Assembly: GCA_964036275.1 (NCBI GenBank) | Contig: OZ038433.1 | Coordinates: forward strand, 53,089,902 to 53,153,901 | DNA: 64,000 nt | Direction of reading: 5' to 3' | Source: Litoditis marina | Taxonomy: Eukaryota > Nematoda > Chromadorea > Rhabditida > Rhabditidae | In this document: positions 60,781-64,000 of the stretch, piece by piece | Numbering within the stretch: the stretch's first letter is position 1 | How the letters are laid out: each line of letters starts with the position of its first letter | The notes under the pieces: generated by a model | What the model was told of the DNA's origin: nothing | Databases searched by the model: none | Seen by the model: only the letters and a program-made list of their open reading frames with translations | Program-made: the position numbers and the translations under genes

Positions 60781-61945
60781 ATGTGTATCGCAACCAGCTT
60801 CTAATAGCAGGACCGAGTGGCGAAAAATGACGGTAGATGTGTAGTTTTTAGTTTGAATCGCAGTCAAATTCTTCCCGCAAAGCCGTGACCGTTTTACTAG
60901 TCAAATGCACAGTCAAGAAAATATGTTCATCCTAAAAGAACTCAGAAAACTTGCAATGGAAAAAAGTACTATTTATTATTTGAATGCTAACTTTACGTCA
61001 CTAATCAATTTACTCATAGTATAATAGACTTTGGCAGTGCGACAAACAACTTTCTTCCAGTTTGACTTTGCACTGTTTTTACACGGAACGTAGTAAAAAT
61101 CTAAAAACTTGCACATATAGTCATTGCATCTCAAATCTTATCTTCGAGCTGAAATGAGAAAATATTATTGTACCAATAATAGTAGTGTCTACTCATCTAA
61201 TTCAATGTCCTAAATCTTGGTCTTAGCCGGTGGTTACAATCACTTAGAAAATGACTATGAACATGATTTGTTTTATGGTCTATTATTCGTATTACGATTA
61301 GTATTATCTACAATGAGCAAATCTAAATCTGCTCTGTTTGTTATTTTCAAAGTGCGAAATTAACAAGTTTCTTATTAGATTACATGGTACTTTTATGAGC
61401 ATCAAGAGATTTCGGGTTTTCGAATTGTCGAGTTACTGAGTTGTCGAGTTTTTCCGAGTCGAATAAAGTTCCGAGATCGTTACATTTACCACCGTTGTAA
61501 TCACTATGGATGCATGACAGGTGACTATACTCTTTTTGATCCAATGTTCTCCCAATTCCTTCCATCAGTTTGCTACAGCGGACAAAGTGTATCGGCACAT
61601 TAAACCCCGAACAAATTGCCATATCCCAGTACTATTCGCTGTTGTTGATGATAACTGACTTTGGTCTTGGAAAAGTACGACTCAAATAGAGGATCTTTTA
61701 TCAACCAATGTTCTGAGCAGCTGTTTAGTTTGGAACATGTTTGGAACAATACCACGATCGCCTGCCACTGTTTTTCTACTGTTCGCTCCCTATAAACATT
61801 GGTAAGTTTATAAACAAGCACTGTTATCTGAATCAAATGTTCCTAACTCACTATTAGACCATTTTGCTTTTGAGAGGTTCTGTGTTATTAAACTCGAGTG
61901 CGAATCATGTACATGAAGTAATTCATGCAAAACTGTACTGAAAGC

Positions 61946-62056
61946 AGGACGATTATGTGGACCAATCCTGTGTCAACGGTCCTTTGAAATGCAATTGAAA
62001 AATGTATTGCAGTTTAAAGGACTGAAGCGTTGCGAATGGACCACATAACCGTCCTT
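61946..62056. mobile_element. Fold-back MITE-like hairpin, family 1 (third copy)
   Basis: AGGACGATTATGTGGACC at the left pairs with GGACCACATAACCGTCCT at the right. The interior contains TTGAAATGCAATTG and TATTGCAGTTTAA. It sits in a different place from the A and B copies, so it is an independent insertion. Confidence 0.7.
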
Positions 62057-62158
62057 CTTCAAACTGTGCTGTCTCAGAGTGAAGACATTAACTCGAATCT
62101 AAACCTTGCTCGATTTGGTTACCTATCTTCTATCTAAATAACACATATATCCCTATAG

Positions 62159-62853
62159 ATGCCATGGACTCCAGTTGGAGCAGCCCACATGACTGTAGGA
62201 ATTCTGAATATCCTGAATGCCGTGATTTCGAATTTCTTGGGGTCGCAAATATCTTTCGACGACAAATCTTTCTTCAATACACACTGGCTAACTCTTATCA
62301 TACTGTTTGCGGCTATTGCTGATTGTATGGGAGAAAAGGAACAATTCAACCATGAGGTATGACTCTCGAGTAGTTGACTATAGTCGTCGCCAACGGAAAG
62401 GAGGGAAGGCACTGTATATTTTACTTTTCGCTGTGTAAGCACACATTTCCCCGATGCCAAATCTTTCCTACATATGTGCTCTAATGATGCAGTGGTTAGC
62501 CGCTCTATTACAAAACTTTTGCTCGCAGGTTCGATTCTGGCGAGAGACAGAAACCAATATGTTTGGCACCCACTATAGAGAAATAATTAGTCTTCTGAGT
62601 AACAATGTATGTTTTATTAATTTCGCCTTCGTGTGAATCAATGAGAAGAGGAAATTATTTATGTGATCCATAAATGACTTTCCTGAAACCAAATTATTGT
62701 TTAAAAGTGTTGTAAAAGTTCTTCTCTATTGTTTAGGTTCTGTCGCTCACAACAAATATTGCCTCCGTGGTAGTCTGTTTCGTCTCAGTCTTCGCTGATG
62801 TTTGGAATATCAAATATGGAACTTTGGACCAATTCTCCGAATTTTATGCTCGG
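62159..62853 (+). CDS. Two exons of a putative tetraspan membrane protein
   Basis: Exon 62159-62356 ends in GAG before a GTATGA donor. Exon 62737-62853 follows a TTGTTTAG acceptor and ends before GTAACA. Both junctions are phase 0 and join without a stop. The 105 residues contain three probable membrane spans: about 8-28 (MTVGILNILNAVISNFLG), 42-57 (HWLTLIILFAAIADCMG) and 67-88 (VLSLTTNIASVVVCFVSVFA). Small MS4A/CD20-like four-span proteins show this spacing, with a fourth span expected in a later exon, but I see no diagnostic residue. The first exon may begin at the ATG or after the TATAG just before it. Further exons may lie beyond the window. Confidence 0.5.
62470..62580 (+). mobile_element. 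tRNA-derived SINE-like sequence inside the intron
   Basis: This is the best preserved of the three copies: A box TGATGCAGTGGTTAGC (62487 onward), B box GGTTCGATTC (62529-62538), a T arm that nearly pairs, and GACAGAAA then TTTGGCACCCACTAT afterwards, as in the other two. Confidence 0.5.
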
Positions 62854-63227
62854 GTAACAATCAGGACAACTTCAAATACGAAACATCCAAAGTGTCGTTA
62901 ATCTTGTAACATGACATACGTTTTTATCTTATCTTATACGTACATACGTACATTAAACTGCCCATGCGCGAGAATCGAACCTCAGATTTGCGCAGATATT
63001 GTGTTAATAATATTTTAGTATACTGATACGCCCAAGAGAGAGATGGTATGATGAATTCGTGAGCAAAACAGAAAATGCGTGGACACGCGAAGCTCGAACT
63101 TCCACCGACGTTTGGAAGAGGGCCTTTCCCCTCTCAAATCGTACATGAAGCAAGGAGTTGAGAGAACATCATGTGATACAATTGTGTCGAATACATGAAT
63201 GCGTTGAAGAAATAAATTCTAAATACT
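62854..63227. other. Intronic or intergenic sequence, no gene recognised
   Basis: Contains a TACGTACATACGTACAT run (near 62938) and, on the minus strand near 62966-62979, a lone B-box-like GAGGTTCGATTC without a convincing A box. Confidence 0.4.
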
Positions 63228-63313
63228 AGAAAACATCATGTTCTGCGGCATTCTGTTTCAACTCAGCTAGAAGTTGAGACAGAATGCCGTAGAGTGCCGT
63301 AGGATGTTTTCCC
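63228..63313. repeat. Short inverted-repeat hairpin
   Basis: CGGCATTCTGTTTCAACT pairs with AGTTGAGACAGAATGCCG (one mismatch) across a 5-8 base loop, and outer GAAAACATC/GATGTTTTC words also pair. It may be a tiny fold-back element. Confidence 0.6.
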
Positions 63314-63463
63314 GTATCCTGAAGTAGCAGCACTTGGGGCAACTAACTCAGGTTAAAACTAGGCTTCAACAGCTCTATTAGGCTTCAACAGCTCTATTTG
63401 TTGAACAAAATGTTAAAAGGAGTTAGTTGTCAAATGGTCATGTACCTCCTGTGGCTATCCCCT

Positions 63464-63483
63464 CCCCCCCCCCCCCCCCCCCC
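63464..63483. repeat. C20 homopolymer
   Basis: Run of 20 C preceded by CCCCT. Likely length-variable. Confidence 0.9.
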
Positions 63484-63847
63484 TACCTTCAAAAACTAGT
63501 CAAGTTCAAACGATAATGTGAGCTTGTATGAGAGGACATTGTGAACGTAGTGATTATTTTAACAAAAAAACCGAGCCAGCGCGAGCGCAAATGCAAATTG
63601 AAGATCCGCCATGCTTCAAATGCTTCAAATGTTTCAGGAGTACTGATCTTGACAACCAATTTATAATCTTTTTATTTATACAAATATAGAATACATACGT
63701 TTCCACCTGTTTCAACTGAATTTAAGCTGAAACGTTTAAATTGGTCTCTTTCGATTTCAGTTCCCATTATCAGCGAGGATTCATCTTGGAAACTTTTCGC
63801 ACTAAAGTTGAAGTTTGCATTGGAAAACTGTCATTGGAGACGATATT

Positions 63848-63908
63848 CTGAGTGCGTATGCTGGAAGATCCCGGCACCTCCATCTCATTCTGCGTCTCTT
63901 CAAACATT
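63848..63908. mobile_element. Fold-back MITE, family 2 (left half only)
   Basis: CTGAGTGCGTATGCTGGAAG opens an arm matching 60608 onward, but the match stops at AAACATTA near 63908, where a different AATCGAAA-rich sequence begins. Confidence 0.65.
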
Positions 63909-63950
63909 AGGGTTGTTAAGAAAGAAATCGATTATAATCGAAAAAGTCGT

Positions 63951-63986
63951 ATTTCGATTTTCGATCTCAAGATCGAAAATCGAAAT
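63951..63986. repeat. Perfect 17-bp palindrome with 2-base loop
   Basis: ATTTCGATTTTCGATCT (63951-63967) and its exact complement (63970-63986) flank CA. The surroundings (63925-64000) repeat ATCGAAA words in both orientations and run off the window. Confidence 0.8.
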
Positions 63987-64000
63987 AATCGAAATTTCGC

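Larger units (their letters stand above)
49808..62160. repeat. Tandem array unit C, incomplete (12.4 kb)
   Basis: Collinear with A and B but more diverged after about 50.2 kb and with larger gaps: it lacks the first copy of the 1.24-kb internal duplication and the sequence equivalent to 21330-21640. Homology is last seen around CCTATAGATG near 62150, where units A and B carry the decayed exon and C leads into the intact one. No intact gene is seen within it. Confidence 0.85.

Noticed and set aside
62960..63060. Second tRNA or SINE on the minus strand (GAGGTTCGATTC)
   Set aside because: Only a B-box-like word is convincing. The upstream sequence gives no good A box and the acceptor stems do not pair.
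1..64000. CRISPR arrays, bacterial operons, plasmid or phage modules
   Set aside because: No direct-repeat/spacer pattern and no prokaryotic gene organisation. The 130-bp repeats at the left edge are a minisatellite without variable spacers.

Overview
This window looks like nuclear DNA of an invertebrate animal. It is AT-rich. There are no operon-like gene runs or Shine-Dalgarno-led genes. It is full of duplicated intergenic blocks, fold-back elements, microsatellites and retroelement pieces, and its few gene-like segments are exon-sized with GT/AG borders. A truncated Ty3/gypsy element has a gag of a style I associate with nematodes, and there is a Penelope-like reverse transcriptase (RT). 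Neither fixes the phylum, and I cannot name the species.

Layout. Positions 1-516 are four units of a 130-bp minisatellite that carries TGACGTCA octamers. Positions 594-1317 form a near-perfect 0.72-kb palindrome (fold-back element). Two direct copies of a 2.7-2.9 kb repeat lie at 1325-4040 and 5641-8560, with a partial third copy at 11358-11830. All three keep, on the minus strand, a GC box, a TATAAAA box and, 89-92 bases further on, a 33-34 codon reading frame. From about 12367 the window is a direct tandem array of one long unit: A (12367-29910), B (29911-49807) and C (49808 to about 62160, incomplete on the right). The repeat period is 17.5 kb from A to B and 19.9 kb from B to C. Aligning the units by eye shows where mobile DNA entered after duplication: a TAA array, a 338-bp element, a fold-back element and an LTR-gag fragment in A; a 2.6-kb retroelement in B; a 213-bp inverted-repeat element in C. 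The last 2 kb hold two plausible exons of a tetraspan-type membrane protein, with a tRNA-derived SINE in the intron between them. Degenerate relatives of one exon lie inside units A and B.

The only long reading frame is a 691-residue RT (45126-47201, minus) in an insertion bounded by 44606-47198. The empty site survives in unit A. Downstream of its stop codon, at 44783-44861 (minus), is what I consider the main discovery candidate. It has all the conserved hammerhead ribozyme core nucleotides, and all three helices pair in the correct register, but the three core strands come in an order matching none of the known type I, II or III topologies. The strand carrying CUGAUGA sits in the loop of one hairpin, and the cleavage-site and GAAA strands sit in the loop of the next, so the core would assemble by loop-loop kissing. 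Hammerheads are known companions of Penelope-like elements, which makes the setting sensible.

Most of the rest is non-coding or decayed. Short open frames in the array are mostly not conserved in a way that suggests selection, and I list only those with some extra support. Repeat boundaries and identities were judged by eye.
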